Shown: positions 24,569 to 33,952, counted from the first letter of the stretch. The stretch: 64,000 bases of DNA from JACVRW01 sp963835705 (GCA_963835705.1 CAWIGR010000011.1:62001-126000); one strand, 5' to 3'. Made by a program: numbers and translations. Notes: generated by a model not told the origin, from the letters alone.

Positions 24569-27500
24569 ATGAGGACCGGCACGACATTCGCCGGCTATCG
24601 GGTGGAGTCGTTGGTCGGCCGCGGTGGGATGGGCGTGGTGTACCGGGCGACGGATTTGTCGCTGGAGCGGCCGGTGGCGCTGAAGCTGATCGCGCCGGAG
24701 CTGGCAGAGGACGAGCGGTTTCGGGCGCGCTTCCTGCGCGAGCCGCGGTTGGCGGCGTCGCTGGATCACCCCAACGTGATCCCGATCTACGAGGCGGGCG
24801 AGCACGAGGGGCAGCTCTACCTGGCGATGCGATTTGTCGAGGGCAGCGATCTCGGAACGGTGCTCGAGCGCGAGGGCAAGCTCGCGCCCGAGCGGGCGGT
24901 TGGGGTGTTGGCCCAGGTGGCGGGGGCGCTGGACGCGGCGCACCGGCGCGCACTGGTGCATCGCGACGTGAAGCCGGCCAACGTGATGATCGACGCGGAC
25001 GGCCATGTCTACTTGACCGATTTCGGGATCACGAAGCAGCTTGGCGGCGCGTCGACGGACACGGGCCGGGTGGTCGGCACGCTGGACTATCTGGCGCCGG
25101 AGCAGATCCGCGGCGACCCGGTCGACGGCCGCACCGATGTGTACGCATTGGGCTGTGTGCTGTACGAGTGCCTGGCGGGCAACCCGCCGTTTCGGCGCGA
25201 GACGGAGGCCGAGACGCTGTGGGCGCACATGCAGGGGGAGCCCGCGCCGCTGCGCCGCCACCCCCGGCTCGACCCGGTGCTGGCCAAGGTGCTCGCCAAG
25301 GACCGCGACGACCGCTACAGGACCTGCGCCGAGCTGATCGAGGCCGCGGCCGCGGCGCTCGGCCTCGGCGTGCCGAGCCGAGCCCGCCGCCGCAGGCGAC
25401 TGTCGGGCGCCGCGCTGCGCCGCCCGCGCACCATCGTCGCCGCCGGCCTCTTCCTCATGGCCGCCACGATCGCCGCCGCCATCGTCGCGCTCACCGGAAG
25501 CGGAGAGGCCCAAGTAGAGGCGCTCGGCACCGGGGTCGCCGCGATCGACCCCGACAAGGGCCAGGTCGTCTCGCTCACGAAATCCAAGACGCTGCCGGTC
25601 AGCGTCGCCGCTGGCGAGGGCGCGGTCTGGGTCGTGAAGGACGGGGAGGACAGGGTCTCGCGTATCGACCCGGAGTCGAAGGAGGTGACCGATTCGATTG
25701 ACACGCCCGGCACGCCGACCCAGCTCGCGACCGGTTCCGGAGCGCTCTGGGTGGGGAAGCGCGGCGGCCGCTTCGTCTACACCACGGTCGCCATCTCCCG
25801 GGTCGACCCCCGCTCGGGCAGGGTGACGCGAACCCTGAAGCTGCCCGACACGACGGGCGGCGATGTCTTCGCGTCTCCCGACTCGGGCTTCGCGCAGATA
25901 GCCGTCGGAGCCGGCGCGGTCTGGGCGCGGAATCCCGACAGCACGATCTCGCGCATCGATCCCGAGACCGGTGAGCACGTCAAGACGATCGACGCGGCGG
26001 CGTCGACGATCGCCGCCGGCAAGGAGGGCGTCTGGTTCGTTCCCTGGGACCAGCCGTCGGTCAAGCGGATCGACCCGCGCACGAACCGGGTCGTGGAGAC
26101 GATCCCGATCGGTGCAAATTCCCTGCCTGCCATCGCCGTGGGCGCCGGATCGGTCTGGGCGACGGCAGAGAGCGAGGGCCTCGTGCATCGGATCATCCCG
26201 GGTCGGCGCCAGCTCACGAGGACGATCGACGTCGGCAAGGGCGTGAGCTACGTCGCCTTCGGCGACGGGGCGGTCTGGACGGCCAACTACATCAACGGGA
26301 CGGTCTCCCGTATCGATCCGGCCACGAACACCGTGAGCTCGCCGGTCTCCGTCGGCGTGCCGCAGGCGCTCGCCGTGGGTGAGGGCTCGGCGTGGGTGAG
26401 CGTGGCCGGCGCCGCTGGAGAGGGGCGCCTGCCGGCGTTCGCTTGCGGCGAGGTGGTCTCGGGCGGCCGGAGCCCGGATGTCCTGGTCGCGTCCGATCTC
26501 CCCCTTCGGGGCCCGCAGAGCGCCGGGCCGCGCGCGATGGCGGACGCGATCCGCCACGTGGTCGAGCGGCACGGCTTCAGAGCCGGCGGCCATTCCGTCG
26601 GCTACGCATCGTGCGACGACTCCACCGCCCAGAGCGGCACCTTCGAGGTCCGCAAGTGCGTCGCCAACGCGAACGCCTACACCTACGCGAAGGACCCCGT
26701 GGCGGTGATCGGCCCGCACAACTCGGGTTGCGCCGAGGCTCAGATCCCGATCCTCAACCGAGCCCCGAGCGGCCCGCTGGCGATTGTCAGCCCGTCGAAC
26801 TCGCATCCCGGGCTGACCCAGGCGGCCCCGGTCGACGTGCCGCCCTTCGTCCCTGGCCAGCCCGAGGTCTTCTACCCGACCGGCGAACGGAGCTACGCCA
26901 GGGTCAACCCGACCGACGACCTCCAGGGCGCGGCGCTTGCCCTGCTCGCCAAGCGGCTCGGCCTGGGGAGCGTCTACTTCATCCACGACGGTGGCTACTT
27001 CGAGGCGCTGCTCCGCCGCTCCTTCCCCCGCACCGCCCGGCGGGTCGGCCTGCGGGTCGCCGGCACAGATGCCTTCGACCCGGAGGCGAGCAGCTACGGC
27101 GCTCTCGCCGACAAGGTCGCGCAGTCCGGCGCGCAGGGCGTCGTGCTCGGCGCCTTCGCCCCCTACGGCGGCGGCCGCGTGCTGAAGGCCCTGCGTGCCC
27201 GCCTCGGTCCTCTCGTGCCGATCATGGCGAGCGATGGATTCATCCCGATTATCCAAGCCCTCGAAGAAGCCGGCCGCGCCGCACGCGGCCTGTACGTCAC
27301 GACCACCGGGGTGCCGGCCGCGTCGCCCGGTCTCACGCCCGCGGCGAGGCGCGTCGCGCGCGAGCTCGGCCCGGTAGCCAACGAGCGATTCGCGCTCCAA
27401 GCCGCGCAGGCAGCGGAGGTCGTGCTGGCGGCGATCGCGCGCTCCGACGGGACGCGGGCCTCGGTGCTCCGGGAGCTCCAGGCCACCCGGGTGCGGGGCG

Positions 27501-27667
27501 GCATCCTCGGCACGTTCCGCTTCGACCGCAACGGGGACATCACGCCGGCCAAGCTCCCGGTCCTGCGCGTGACCGGCACCACGCCCCCAGGCGAGCAACT
27601 GCCGGCCGACTACCGCGGCGCGACGGTTGAGCGCGTAGTGACCGTGCCCAGGGGACCGGCGGACTGA
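24569..27667 (+). CDS. Receptor Ser/Thr kinase with propeller and ligand-binding ectodomain (3)
   Basis: A 1032-residue third paralog, ATG 2 bases after the previous stop. Kinase motifs are intact (HRDVKPANVMIDADG, DFGITKQLGG). The transmembrane region follows a basic stretch rich in Arg (SRARRRRRLSG). Its ectodomain is the most divergent of the three: pocket-side segments read YASCDDSTAQSGTF and PSNSHPGLTQAAP in place of the STPQTGGFEF and TRGG versions of the other two. The four cysteines are kept. Ends the operon; 90 bases later a secreted propeller-like protein begins. Confidence 0.9.
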   Translation: MRTGTTFAGYRVESLVGRGGMGVVYRATDLSLERPVALKLIAPELAEDERFRARFLREPRLAASLDHPNVIPIYEAGEHEGQLYLAMRFVEGSDLGTVLEREGKLAPERAVGVLAQVAGALDAAHRRALVHRDVKPANVMIDADGHVYLTDFGITKQLGGASTDTGRVVGTLDYLAPEQIRGDPVDGRTDVYALGCVLYECLAGNPPFRRETEAETLWAHMQGEPAPLRRHPRLDPVLAKVLAKDRDDRYRTCAELIEAAAAALGLGVPSRARRRRRLSGAALRRPRTIVAAGLFLMAATIAAAIVALTGSGEAQVEALGTGVAAIDPDKGQVVSLTKSKTLPVSVAAGEGAVWVVKDGEDRVSRIDPESKEVTDSIDTPGTPTQLATGSGALWVGKRGGRFVYTTVAISRVDPRSGRVTRTLKLPDTTGGDVFASPDSGFAQIAVGAGAVWARNPDSTISRIDPETGEHVKTIDAAASTIAAGKEGVWFVPWDQPSVKRIDPRTNRVVETIPIGANSLPAIAVGAGSVWATAESEGLVHRIIPGRRQLTRTIDVGKGVSYVAFGDGAVWTANYINGTVSRIDPATNTVSSPVSVGVPQALAVGEGSAWVSVAGAAGEGRLPAFACGEVVSGGRSPDVLVASDLPLRGPQSAGPRAMADAIRHVVERHGFRAGGHSVGYASCDDSTAQSGTFEVRKCVANANAYTYAKDPVAVIGPHNSGCAEAQIPILNRAPSGPLAIVSPSNSHPGLTQAAPVDVPPFVPGQPEVFYPTGERSYARVNPTDDLQGAALALLAKRLGLGSVYFIHDGGYFEALLRRSFPRTARRVGLRVAGTDAFDPEASSYGALADKVAQSGAQGVVLGAFAPYGGGRVLKALRARLGPLVPIMASDGFIPIIQALEEAGRAARGLYVTTTGVPAASPGLTPAARRVARELGPVANERFALQAAQAAEVVLAAIARSDGTRASVLRELQATRVRGGILGTFRFDRNGDITPAKLPVLRVTGTTPPGEQLPADYRGATVERVVTVPRGPAD

Positions 27668-27757
27668 GCGGGTCCGCCGGCGGCAAGCTACCCGACCCCG
27701 TCGGCAGCGCGACCACCCCAGTTGAGGAGGTGTACTCGTTTGGGGTAGCATGGAACC

Positions 27758-28675
27758 ATGCTTCGACGTCGGCTTGGCGCGCTCGCCGCGGCGTGCGCTC
27801 TCTGCACCGCCGTGGCCACAGCAAGCGTCCCCTCGGCACTCGCCGCCGATCCCGGCAGGTGGGTCGAGAGCGGCCAAAAGACCACTTCGGTCAGCTACTG
27901 GCAGGGGATAACGTTCGACGCGAGCGCGCGAAGCTTCTACTTCGACGGCGTCAGCACGGGCCTGTACAGGACGACTGCATCCCTGGCCCGGACCGGGGGA
28001 GTCGGCAACGTGATCCCGTCGAGCGTCAAGAGCGCGGAGGGCTACAACCACCTCGGTGACCTCAGCTTCGACTCCGCCGAGGGCGGCCGGCTGCTGCTCC
28101 CGCTCGAGTGCTACTACCCGGGCCAGCCCAACGGCGGCAACACCTGCCAGACCGGCTCGATCGCGGTGGCGAACCCGGCCACGCTCGCTTGGCGCTACTA
28201 CGTCAAGCTGGATCCCGCCTTCATCAAGAAGGCGATGTGGGCGGAAGTCTCGCCGGACGGGCGCTGGGTCTGGACCTCCAGCGGCGCGAGCCTGCTCGCC
28301 TACAACGCGGCGGAGGTGAACCCCGACAACGCCGCCCCGGCCGGCCCCAAGCTCGTTCCGAAGCGGCTGACCGGTGTGCTCCCCGCCTCGGGCGTCTCCG
28401 GCGCCACCTTCTACGGCGGACGACTGTTCCTGGCGCTGAACCGCGGGACGTACTTCGAGGTCGTGTCCTACGGCATCGACACAACCGGCCCCGACCCCGT
28501 CCTGCTCGACGGGCCGAGGCGCGAGATCGAGCGGACGAAGTCGAGCTCGCTCTACGAGACGGAAGGGCTGGCCACGGCGAGCGCGCTCAACGGCGAGCTG
28601 CACTGGCAGATCCAACCGCAGACCCCCTTCTACGGACGGATCATCTCCTTCCGGGCGGCGAGCACGCTCCGCTAG
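27758..28675 (+). CDS. Secreted protein of unknown function, propeller-like
   Basis: A 305-residue protein with a signal peptide (MLRRRLGALAAACALCTAVA, cleavage near ALA-ADP) and no anchor. Segments such as YWQGITFDASARSFYFDG, YNHLGDLSFDSAEGGRLLLP and AEVSPDGRWVWTSSG resemble blades of a beta-propeller, though no named family is certain. It follows the receptor kinase operon in the same direction and could bind a ligand or partner for it, which is inference. Its stop overlaps that of nfo on the other strand (CTAG). Confidence 0.7.
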   Translation: MLRRRLGALAAACALCTAVATASVPSALAADPGRWVESGQKTTSVSYWQGITFDASARSFYFDGVSTGLYRTTASLARTGGVGNVIPSSVKSAEGYNHLGDLSFDSAEGGRLLLPLECYYPGQPNGGNTCQTGSIAVANPATLAWRYYVKLDPAFIKKAMWAEVSPDGRWVWTSSGASLLAYNAAEVNPDNAAPAGPKLVPKRLTGVLPASGVSGATFYGGRLFLALNRGTYFEVVSYGIDTTGPDPVLLDGPRREIERTKSSSLYETEGLATASALNGELHWQIQPQTPFYGRIISFRAASTLR

Positions 28676-29544
28676 CTCGCACGCCGCTTCCGCGCCCGCA
28701 GCCCGTTCCGGCGCAGCTCCTTCATCCTGTCGATGTCCTCCTTGGCCGCCGCCTTGCCCTCCACGCCGGGCCCCTCGAACAGGACCGGCAGGCCCTCGAA
28801 GCGCGGCTCCGACAGGAAGGCCGCGCAGCCGCGCGGGCCGAGCTCGCCGTCGCCGGGCGGTGCGTGGCGGTCGCGGTTCGAGCCGAGCGGGGTCTGCGAG
28901 TCGTTCATGTGGAGGCAGCGCAGCCGGTCGAGGCTCGCGGTCGAGTCGAAGCGGTCGATCACCTCGGTGAGCTTGTCGGCCGTAGCGATGTCGAAGCCGG
29001 AGGCGAGCATGTGGCAGGAGTCGAGGCACAGGCCGATGCGCTTGCGCCGGCCGCACAGCTTCACCAGCCGGTCGAGCTCCTCGAACGAGCGGCCGAGCGT
29101 GTCGCCGGCGCCCGCCGTGTTCTCGAACAGGAGCGGGCAGCGCTCGGACTCGTCGAGCGCGTGCTTCACCAGCTCCGCCACGCGCGGCAGTGCCTCCTCG
29201 TTCGGCTCCCCTTTGGCGGAGCCGGGGTGGAGCACCACGCCGTCCGCCCCGATCTCGTCCCCCGTCCTGAGCGTGTGGATCAGGGAGTCTGCGGACTTCT
29301 TCCTGAGCTCGGCATCAGTCGAGGCGGGGTTGATCAGGTAGATCGCGTGGATCACCACCGACTCGACGGGGCCGTCGGCCATAAGCGCCCGGAAAGCGTC
29401 CACGTCATCGGGCTTCCAGCGCGTGGGGCGCCACGCGCGGGGCGACTGGCCCCAGACCTGCATCGCCGCGCAGCCGCGCTCGACGGCCCGCTCGTGCGCC
29501 TGCACCAGACCGCCTGCCGTGGAAACATGGGCGCCGATGAGCAT
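28672..29544 (-). CDS. nfo: Endonuclease IV (AP endonuclease)
   Basis: A 290-residue TIM-barrel zinc endonuclease of base-excision repair that cuts DNA at abasic sites. Landmarks: MLIGAHVSTAGGLVQAHERA at the N-terminus, VLHPGSAKGEPN, LLFENTAGAGDTLG, GLCLDSCHMLASGFDI and LHMNDSQTPLGSNRDRH, all containing zinc ligands of the family. The ATG at 29544 is chosen because MLIGAH is the natural N-terminus. It overlaps the divergent gltX start codon within a shared CATG. Confidence 0.92.
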   Translation of the reverse strand: MLIGAHVSTAGGLVQAHERAVERGCAAMQVWGQSPRAWRPTRWKPDDVDAFRALMADGPVESVVIHAIYLINPASTDAELRKKSADSLIHTLRTGDEIGADGVVLHPGSAKGEPNEEALPRVAELVKHALDESERCPLLFENTAGAGDTLGRSFEELDRLVKLCGRRKRIGLCLDSCHMLASGFDIATADKLTEVIDRFDSTASLDRLRCLHMNDSQTPLGSNRDRHAPPGDGELGPRGCAAFLSEPRFEGLPVLFEGPGVEGKAAAKEDIDRMKELRRNGLRARKRRAS

Positions 29545-30802
29545 GAGGGTGAGATTCGCGCCGTCCCCGACCGGCGTGCTGCACATCGGCGGCGCGAGGA
29601 CGGCACTGTACAACTGGCTTCTCGCGCGCGGACAGGGCGGGACCTTCGTGCTGCGCATCGAGGACACCGACCGCGAGCGCTCCACGCCCGAGAACGTCGG
29701 GCAGATCCTCGAGGCGCTGCGCTGGCTCGAGCTCGACTGGGACGAGGGCCCGCTGTCCCAGTGGGAGCGGCGCGAGCGCCATGGGGCGGCCGTGGATCAG
29801 CTGCTCGAGTCCGGACAGGCCTACGAGGACGAGGGCGCGGTGCGCTTCCGGGTGCCCGCCGAGGGCGAGATCAGCTTCAACGACGCGGTCCTCGGCGACG
29901 TCACCAATCCCTACTCGGCCATCAAGGACTTCGTCATCCGGCGCTCGGACGGCAGCCCGCTCTACAACCTCGCGGTGGCGGTCGACGACCGCGACATGGG
30001 CATCACCCACGTCGTGCGCGGGCAGGACCACGTATCGAACACGCCGCGACAGCTGATGCTGCTGAGGGCCCTGGAAGCCGAGCCACCGGTCTACGCGCAC
30101 ATCCCGCTCCTGCACGGCCCCGACGGGAAGAAGCTCTCCAAGCGCCACGGCGCCGCCTCCGTTCAGGAGCTGGCGGACGCCGGCTACCTGCCCGAGGCGG
30201 TGCGCAACTACGTGTCGCTGCTCGGCTGGGGCTACGACGAGAGCACCACCTTCATGACGACCGAGGAGCTCGTGGAGCGCTTCTCGCTCGAGCGGGTGTC
30301 GAAGAACCCGGCGGTATTCGACGAGCAGAAGCTCCGCTGGATGAACGGCCGCTACCTGCGCGAGCTCGACACGGCTGAGCTCGGGCGGAGGCTCGAGCAG
30401 CAGTACGGGCGCGCGGTACCCGCCGAGGCGGTGGCGATCAGCCAGGAGAAGATGCAGACGCTCTCCGACTTCTGGCCGCTCGCCGGCTTCCTCGTCGAGC
30501 GCCGGGAGATCGACCCGAAGGCATGGGACAGGGTGATGCGGGACGGCGGGCCCGAGCGGCTGCGCGCCGCGCGAGACGCGCTCGAGGCCGCCGAGCCGTT
30601 CGACACCGAGACGGTCGAGCGCGCCCTGCGGGGGGTGGTGGAGCGGCTGGACGTGAAGCCGAAGGAGGTCTTCCAGCCGGTGCGCGTGGCGATCAGCGGG
30701 ACCACCGTCTCGCCGGGGATATTCGAGTCCGTGGCGGCCCTCGGAAGGGACGAGACGCTCGCCCGGATCGACGCCGCGCTGCGCCACGCCGCAAGCGGAT
30801 GA
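29543..30802 (+). CDS. gltX: Glutamyl-tRNA synthetase
   Basis: A class I aminoacyl-tRNA synthetase of about 419 residues, beginning MRVRFAPSPTGVLHIGGART (HIGH motif as HIGG) and with the KMSKS-equivalent KLSKRHG. The C-terminal helical domain binds the anticodon. It is a little shorter than typical GluRS. An in-frame ATG 6 bases upstream (29537) is the alternative start. Because gatCAB is present in the same window, this enzyme is probably non-discriminating and charges tRNA-Gln with Glu for later amidation (inference). Confidence 0.92.
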   Translation: MRVRFAPSPTGVLHIGGARTALYNWLLARGQGGTFVLRIEDTDRERSTPENVGQILEALRWLELDWDEGPLSQWERRERHGAAVDQLLESGQAYEDEGAVRFRVPAEGEISFNDAVLGDVTNPYSAIKDFVIRRSDGSPLYNLAVAVDDRDMGITHVVRGQDHVSNTPRQLMLLRALEAEPPVYAHIPLLHGPDGKKLSKRHGAASVQELADAGYLPEAVRNYVSLLGWGYDESTTFMTTEELVERFSLERVSKNPAVFDEQKLRWMNGRYLRELDTAELGRRLEQQYGRAVPAEAVAISQEKMQTLSDFWPLAGFLVERREIDPKAWDRVMRDGGPERLRAARDALEAAEPFDTETVERALRGVVERLDVKPKEVFQPVRVAISGTTVSPGIFESVAALGRDETLARIDAALRHAASG

Positions 30803-30840
30803 ACCCACCCTAAACCTTGGCACGGCGCCTGCCGATAGCC

Positions 30841-31920
30841 ATGGTGACGATGAACGCTGCCGCGACGATAGGCGCTCCCTCGCAGGAAACGGTTGGCCGC
30901 ACGGGCCAGGGCCACGGCCGCCGTCTCACCGCCGCCTTCGAGGCCCTCGAGGCCTTCCCGGCGCTCGCCGAGTCGCGCAACCGCGTCCTGCGGGTCGTGC
31001 GCGAGAACCACTCGTCGGTGGGCGAGGTGGTGGCCGCCGTGGAGTCCGACGTCGCGCTCGTGATCACCGTGCTGCGGATCGCCAACCGCAACGGGCAGCG
31101 CAAGCAGGGCAAGATCGCCAGCATCCCCGAGGGCGTCGAGATCCTGTCGCCCGAGGGCGTCGAGACGCTCGCCGCCCGCACCGCCACATTCGACTTCTTC
31201 GAGCGCACGCCGGGCTGGGACGTCATGCCCGAGCGCTTCCGCCTGCACGCCGTTGCCACGCAGGCCGCCGCCGACAGGCTCGCCCGCGAGCTCGAGTACG
31301 AGGATCGCGACGAGCTGCTCGTGTCGGCGCTCCTGCACGACATCGGCAAGCTCGTGCTCGGCCACGCCTACCCGGGCTATCCGTCACAGATCCACGGGCC
31401 CGCCCGCACACCCGAGGAGCGCCTGCACCGCGAGCGCCTCGAGCTCGGCGTGGACCACGCCCTCGTCGGAGGCGTGCTCGCCCGCCGCTGGGGCCTGCCC
31501 GGCCGTCTGGCGATGGCGATCGAGCGCCACCACGCCGACGACGCCGACGGCGAGGCCGCCATGGTCCGCCTGGCCGACATGCTGGCCCACTACGGGCACG
31601 CGCAGCCGGTCAACCCGAAGGCGCTGCTGCAGGCCGCGCGCGCCTGTGACCTCTCCACCAGCCAGCTGCGCGAGGTCATGTACGAGCTGCCGCAGGGCAA
31701 CGGCAACGCCAAGCGCAACGTGGACCCCTGCCCGCTGTCGTCCCGCGAGGTCGACGTGCTGAAGCGCCTCGCCGAGGGCAAGGTCTACAAGCAGATCGCG
31801 CACGAGCTGGGGCTGTCGACGAGCACGGTGCGCACGCACCTCCACAACACCTACGCGAAGCTCGGCGCCGTGGACCGCGCGCAGGCGGTCCTGATCGCCA
31901 CCGCGCGCGGCTGGCTCTAG
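30841..31920 (+). CDS. HDOD domain protein with C-terminal LuxR-type HTH
   Basis: About 359 residues. Residues 25-240 form an HDOD domain (HD-related output domain) with an actual LLHDIGKLVLGHAY segment. The C-terminal 65 residues are a LuxR/NarL helix-turn-helix (PLSSREVDVLKRLAEGKVYK, then LGLSTSTVRTHLHNTYAKLG). Such HDOD proteins usually act in signalling; direct fusion to a DNA-binding domain suggests a one-component regulator. Start at ATG 30841 is uncertain; an in-frame TTG at 30817 is open. Convergent with DUF2252, overlapping by 4 bases. Confidence 0.8.
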   Translation: MVTMNAAATIGAPSQETVGRTGQGHGRRLTAAFEALEAFPALAESRNRVLRVVRENHSSVGEVVAAVESDVALVITVLRIANRNGQRKQGKIASIPEGVEILSPEGVETLAARTATFDFFERTPGWDVMPERFRLHAVATQAAADRLARELEYEDRDELLVSALLHDIGKLVLGHAYPGYPSQIHGPARTPEERLHRERLELGVDHALVGGVLARRWGLPGRLAMAIERHHADDADGEAAMVRLADMLAHYGHAQPVNPKALLQAARACDLSTSQLREVMYELPQGNGNAKRNVDPCPLSSREVDVLKRLAEGKVYKQIAHELGLSTSTVRTHLHNTYAKLGAVDRAQAVLIATARGWL

Positions 31921-33209
31921 GCCTCGAGCCCGGGGATCTCCCCGTTGCGGAAGGCGTCCACGAACAGCCGGTGGTCCTCCCGCACCTGCTCGCCGTAGTC
32001 GGCCCCGAACTCCGCCAGCTCTCCCACGAAATCGTCGTCGAGGACCGCGTGGATCGCCTCCTCGGTCTCGAACTCGACGAGCTCCTCCGCGCTGCCGGCG
32101 TCCGACACGCAGTGGATCTTGGCCGTGGCCTGCCCCAGGCAGCGCAGCAGCGGCAGCATCTCGTCGGGCTCGCTGACGTGGTCCCAGTCGAGGTCGGCCT
32201 CGTAGGGCGAGATCTCCTGCACCACCTGCCCCGTGCCGCGGAGCTCGCACCAGCCGAGCCAGGGGTCGGCGTGAGCCTGGAGCGCGCGCTGTGAGATCGC
32301 TGTGCGGTGGCCGGGGTGCTCGAAGTACTCGGTGATGCGCTCGTCGTCCACCACCCGGCTCGGGGCCGCGACGTTGCCCTGCTTCATCGACAGCACCACG
32401 TCGTTCTCGAGCGCCTGCGAGCGGCCCTCGACCAGCAGGTTGTAGGCGGGCAGCCCGGCGCTGCCGATCCCGAAGCCGACCCGGCCGACCACGTCCTTGA
32501 CCTCGTAGGAGACCGAGTGCTGGCGCTTCTGCTCGGGGATCGTGTCGAGGTAGCGCCCGTACGCGTCGAGCACCTCCTCGCGCTCATCGTCGTCAAGCCG
32601 GCGCACCCCCGGGCCGTCCTTGAACGCGCGCTCGTCGTCCCGGATTGCCGTGGTCCGCTCGAGCATCTGCCAGCGGCTCTTGAGCCTCGCCTCCACCAGC
32701 ACGGCATGCAGCGCGCCCTCGGTGTTGTCGAGGGTGAGCCGGAACTCCTCGTCGGCCTCGCCGTGATGGAAAGTCCCCACCTGCTCGGCGTAGGCGCTGC
32801 CGTAGGCCTCGAGCAGCTCGCGGATCGTGTCGTCGGAGAGCGCCTTTGTGAAGCCGAGCAGCGCCACGCTGCCGGCCATGCGCTTCAGGTCCCAGGTGAA
32901 GTGGCCCAGGTACGCCTCGTCGAAGTCGTTGACGTCGAACACGATGACGCCCGCGTCGTTCAGGTAGGTGCCGTAGTTCTCGGCGTGGAGGTCTCCCTGG
33001 ATCCACACGCGGCCGGTGCGCTCGTCCGCGTAGCGGTCCTCCTGCTCGGCCACGTCGGCGTAGAACAGGCAGGCGCTGCCGCGATAGAACGAGAACGGGT
33101 CCTGGGCCATCTTCCGGAACTTGCGCTTGAAGGCGCGCGGGTCGGCGTCGATCAGGTCCTCGAAGGCGTCAACGAGGACGTCGACGATCTGCTTGGCGCG
33201 GTCAGGCAC
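31917..33209 (-). CDS. DUF2252 family protein
   Basis: A 430-residue protein with the DUF2252 core: DPFSFYRGSACLFYADV, then WIQGDLHAENYGTY and VFDVNDFDEAYLGHFTWDLKR. The GDxHxxN and DFD segments recall the active site of aminoglycoside-phosphotransferase-like kinases, so a kinase-like fold is likely, but the substrate is unknown. GTG start overlaps the TetR stop by 8 bases (GTGCCTGA), so it is translated together with the regulator. Confidence 0.8.
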   Translation of the reverse strand: MPDRAKQIVDVLVDAFEDLIDADPRAFKRKFRKMAQDPFSFYRGSACLFYADVAEQEDRYADERTGRVWIQGDLHAENYGTYLNDAGVIVFDVNDFDEAYLGHFTWDLKRMAGSVALLGFTKALSDDTIRELLEAYGSAYAEQVGTFHHGEADEEFRLTLDNTEGALHAVLVEARLKSRWQMLERTTAIRDDERAFKDGPGVRRLDDDEREEVLDAYGRYLDTIPEQKRQHSVSYEVKDVVGRVGFGIGSAGLPAYNLLVEGRSQALENDVVLSMKQGNVAAPSRVVDDERITEYFEHPGHRTAISQRALQAHADPWLGWCELRGTGQVVQEISPYEADLDWDHVSEPDEMLPLLRCLGQATAKIHCVSDAGSAEELVEFETEEAIHAVLDDDFVGELAEFGADYGEQVREDHRLFVDAFRNGEIPGLEA

Positions 33210-33867
33210 GCACGGCCCCGATCGTCAGCAGAGCGCTCCGCACAGCGGCGTCCACCACGTCTTCGGGGCTGATCTCGAACAGGGCGGGCACGCCGTGGCC
33301 GGCCTGGCGCACGCCCACCCGGATGCGCGCCAGGTGGAGGATTCCGAGCGTCTGGGTCCAGAGCACGTTGGCCATGTAGTCGGGGTCCGACAGCTCGAAC
33401 GAGCCCGCCTCCTTGCCGGCGCGAAGCACGCCGGCCACCTGGTCGAGGCAGCGGGCGATCCCCTGGCCGAGGCGGAGCCAGACCGACTCGGACACGGCCT
33501 CGCGCAGTTCGCTGGCTGGGCGCTGCATCAGCGAGAGCGAGCAGTCGAGGAAGGCCGGGTAGCGCTCGCAAAATCCGGCGTAGGCGCGCAAGCAGCCCTG
33601 GGCCTGGGCCGTGGGGGAGGCCTCGGCGGCGATCGCCCGCTGGAGCAGCGGCGCCAGCTCGTCCAGGTAGTGGGTGGCGGTGAGCACGTGCAGCTCCTCC
33701 TTCGAGGAGAACTGGCGGTAGATCAGGCCCCGCGCGATCCCGACCGAGTTGGCGATCTGCTCGATCGACGCCTCCTGCACGCCCCGCTCGTCGAACAACG
33801 CCCGGGTGGCCTCCACCAGCTCGCGCTCCCTTATGCGCCGCAACGGAATGGGTGAGTGGGCCGGCAC
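33202..33867 (-). CDS. TetR family transcriptional regulator
   Basis: A 221-residue one-component repressor: an N-terminal helix-turn-helix (ATRALFDERGVQEASIEQIA, then GIARGLIYRQFSSKEEL) and a helical ligand domain. It is divergent from the reductase/desaturase genes with 85 bases between the start codons, and it is coupled to DUF2252. Regulation of the desaturase genes, as in mycobacterial lipid regulators, is a reasonable inference. GTG start. Confidence 0.85.
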   Translation of the reverse strand: MPAHSPIPLRRIRERELVEATRALFDERGVQEASIEQIANSVGIARGLIYRQFSSKEELHVLTATHYLDELAPLLQRAIAAEASPTAQAQGCLRAYAGFCERYPAFLDCSLSLMQRPASELREAVSESVWLRLGQGIARCLDQVAGVLRAGKEAGSFELSDPDYMANVLWTQTLGILHLARIRVGVRQAGHGVPALFEISPEDVVDAAVRSALLTIGAVRA

Positions 33868-33938
33868 GGCTTGGGGAGTCTAGAGCGGCCGCGCCGCCTC
33901 GTGAGAACGGGTGTGAGACGGGCATTCTCAGGTATCGC

Positions 33939-33944
33939 TAGGGT
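33939..33944 (+). promoter_or_regulatory. TAGGGT -10 element, leaderless-type spacing
   Basis: TAGGGT followed by 8 bases and the GTG at 33953. It also lies in the divergent gap shared with the TetR gene, where an operator would be expected. Confidence 0.4.
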
Positions 33945-33952
33945 GCCGCGGC

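Noticed and set aside
24188..29056. A very long minus-strand open frame of more than 1600 residues
   Set aside because: It is antisense to the receptor kinases and the secreted protein, has the composition of a shadow frame in GC-rich DNA, and shows no recognisable domain.
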